Part shown: piece after piece, positions 6,563 through 6,991 of the stretch
Position numbering within the stretch: position 1 is the first letter of the stretch
How the letters are laid out: each line of letters opens with the position of its first letter
Assembly (NCBI GenBank): GCA_913052515.1
Contig: CAJXFJ010000083.1
Location: 1-6,991 of the forward strand
Direction: 5' to 3'
DNA length: 6,991 nt
Origin: an uncultured Flavobacteriales bacterium
GTDB taxonomy: Bacteria > Bacteroidota > Bacteroidia > Flavobacteriales > Vicingaceae
Translations under genes and position numbers: made by a program
The notes under the pieces: model-generated
The model's database searches: none
What the model was told of the DNA's origin: nothing
What the model saw: the letters and a program-made list of their open reading frames with translations, nothing else

Positions 6563-6880
6563 CTATTGCAAGATGAGCTTGCGATATTTTGTGTCGTTTG
6601 CAAGACGTAAGAAGTAAATTCCTCGACTCAGGGCGTCTAAGTCGATTTGATTTTTTCCAAGTTGAATAGGCTCAGAGTAAACCACTTTACCAGTCTGGTT
6701 GTAAATAATAAGGGTAGAATTTTCTTTAGCTTCGACAAATAGTTGGTCTTTTACAGGATTTGGATAAATCTTAAACGAAGATTCGGTGTTATTCTCCTCT
6801 AAACCAATTGGAAACCAAGGTATGCAAGCCGAAGTGTCAGTACAAGCTGATGTGGCATCTGTAATGATGGCTGCATAATT
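6563..6880 (-). CDS. 3' end of a type IX-secreted protein (T9SS type A sorting domain), 5' part missing
   Basis: This 105-codon open stretch has no ATG or plausible start and is preceded by an in-frame TGA at 6881-6883. Its last 70 residues are a type IX secretion type A C-terminal sorting domain: FKIYPNPVKDQLFVEA (YPNP at 39-42), TLIIYNQTGKVVYSE, DLDALSRGIYFLRL and the basic end KYRKLILQ. Such domains direct proteins across the outer membrane to the cell surface or medium. The residues before it, NYAAIITDATSACTDTSAC, resemble the end of the Ig-like/adhesin repeats that often precede the domain, which usually continue for hundreds of residues. Here the gene breaks off at about 6863-6880, where a plus-strand polymerase gene fragment begins. 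A GC-rich terminator follows the stop, so the 3' end looks intact. The passenger domain and its function cannot be known from this window. Confidence 0.8.
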   Translation of the reverse strand, partial: NYAAIITDATSACTDTSACIPWFPIGLEENNTESSFKIYPNPVKDQLFVEAKENSTLIIYNQTGKVVYSEPIQLGKNQIDLDALSRGIYFLRLANDTKYRKLILQ

Positions 6881-6991
6881 TCAAGATCAACCCAAGCAAA
6901 AGCTCTTGGTATCAAGATGGGAGAACCTTATTTTAAAGCTAAAGATATAATTGTTAAAAATAAAGTTTATGTTTTTTCTTCAAACTATTCT
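6863..6991 (+). CDS. umuC: Internal fragment of a UmuC-type Y-family DNA polymerase (Pol V), 5' end missing, runs off the window
   Basis: Plus-strand codons from 6863 read without a stop for 43 residues to the window edge: NDGCIISRSTQAKALGIKMG, then EPYFKAKDIIVKNK and VYVFSSNYS. This follows the UmuC consensus (SNNDGCVIARSNEAKALGIKMG ... VFSSNY) closely from its first residue. UmuC is the catalytic subunit of the SOS translesion polymerase. The expected N-terminal 45-50 residues, with the metal-binding Asp of the DCNNFYASCE motif, are missing: upstream codons read Ile, Gly, Cys and then a TGA at 6848, with no family likeness. As it stands the fragment cannot be expressed as a working polymerase. 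The break coincides with that of the minus-strand T9SS gene. It could be a pseudogene remnant after recombination or one side of an assembly misjoin. Confidence 0.8.

Overview
The window looks like a piece of an AT-rich Bacteroidota chromosome, most likely from a marine-type Flavobacteriales relative. This rests on three things seen directly: a type IX secretion C-terminal sorting domain, promoter elements of the Bacteroidota TAnnTTTG type in front of two genes, and gene families typical of the group (fused alpha/beta E1 of a 2-oxoacid dehydrogenase, FeoB-associated Cys-rich membrane protein, patatin with an N-terminal membrane domain). Species cannot be told from the sequence.

Layout. At the left edge, two minus-strand genes lie head to tail: a 60-residue Cys-containing single-span membrane protein (504-686), then the N-terminal membrane part of an LTA synthase/sulfatase-like protein that stops after about 150 residues at tandem stop codons (5-463). 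Divergent from them is a plus-strand gene for a fused E1 alpha-beta subunit of a thiamine-diphosphate-dependent 2-oxoacid dehydrogenase, probably branched-chain type (750-2726). A repeat-rich spacer ending in a perfect 15-bp hairpin separates it from a convergent lipoate-protein ligase A gene (2888-3868, minus). Upstream of that is a two-gene minus-strand operon: a membrane-anchored patatin-like lipase (4144-6408) whose stop overlaps the start of a tiny coiled-coil lipoprotein (3914-4147). A minus-strand intrinsic terminator (6503-6529) then closes off the 3' end of a type IX-secreted protein gene (6563-6880).

How they fit together. The E1 enzyme works with a lipoylated E2, and LplA makes lipoyl-protein, so these two neighbours serve the same chemistry although transcribed convergently. 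The patatin and the small lipoprotein are translationally coupled and probably act together at the envelope; their substrate is unknown.

The most striking point is at the right edge. The type IX-secreted gene has no start and breaks off at about 6863-6880, exactly where a plus-strand fragment of a UmuC-type DNA polymerase V gene (6863-6991) begins in mid-protein. Two unrelated gene interiors are joined there, either by illegitimate recombination or by an assembly error. No complete undescribed system is visible in the window.
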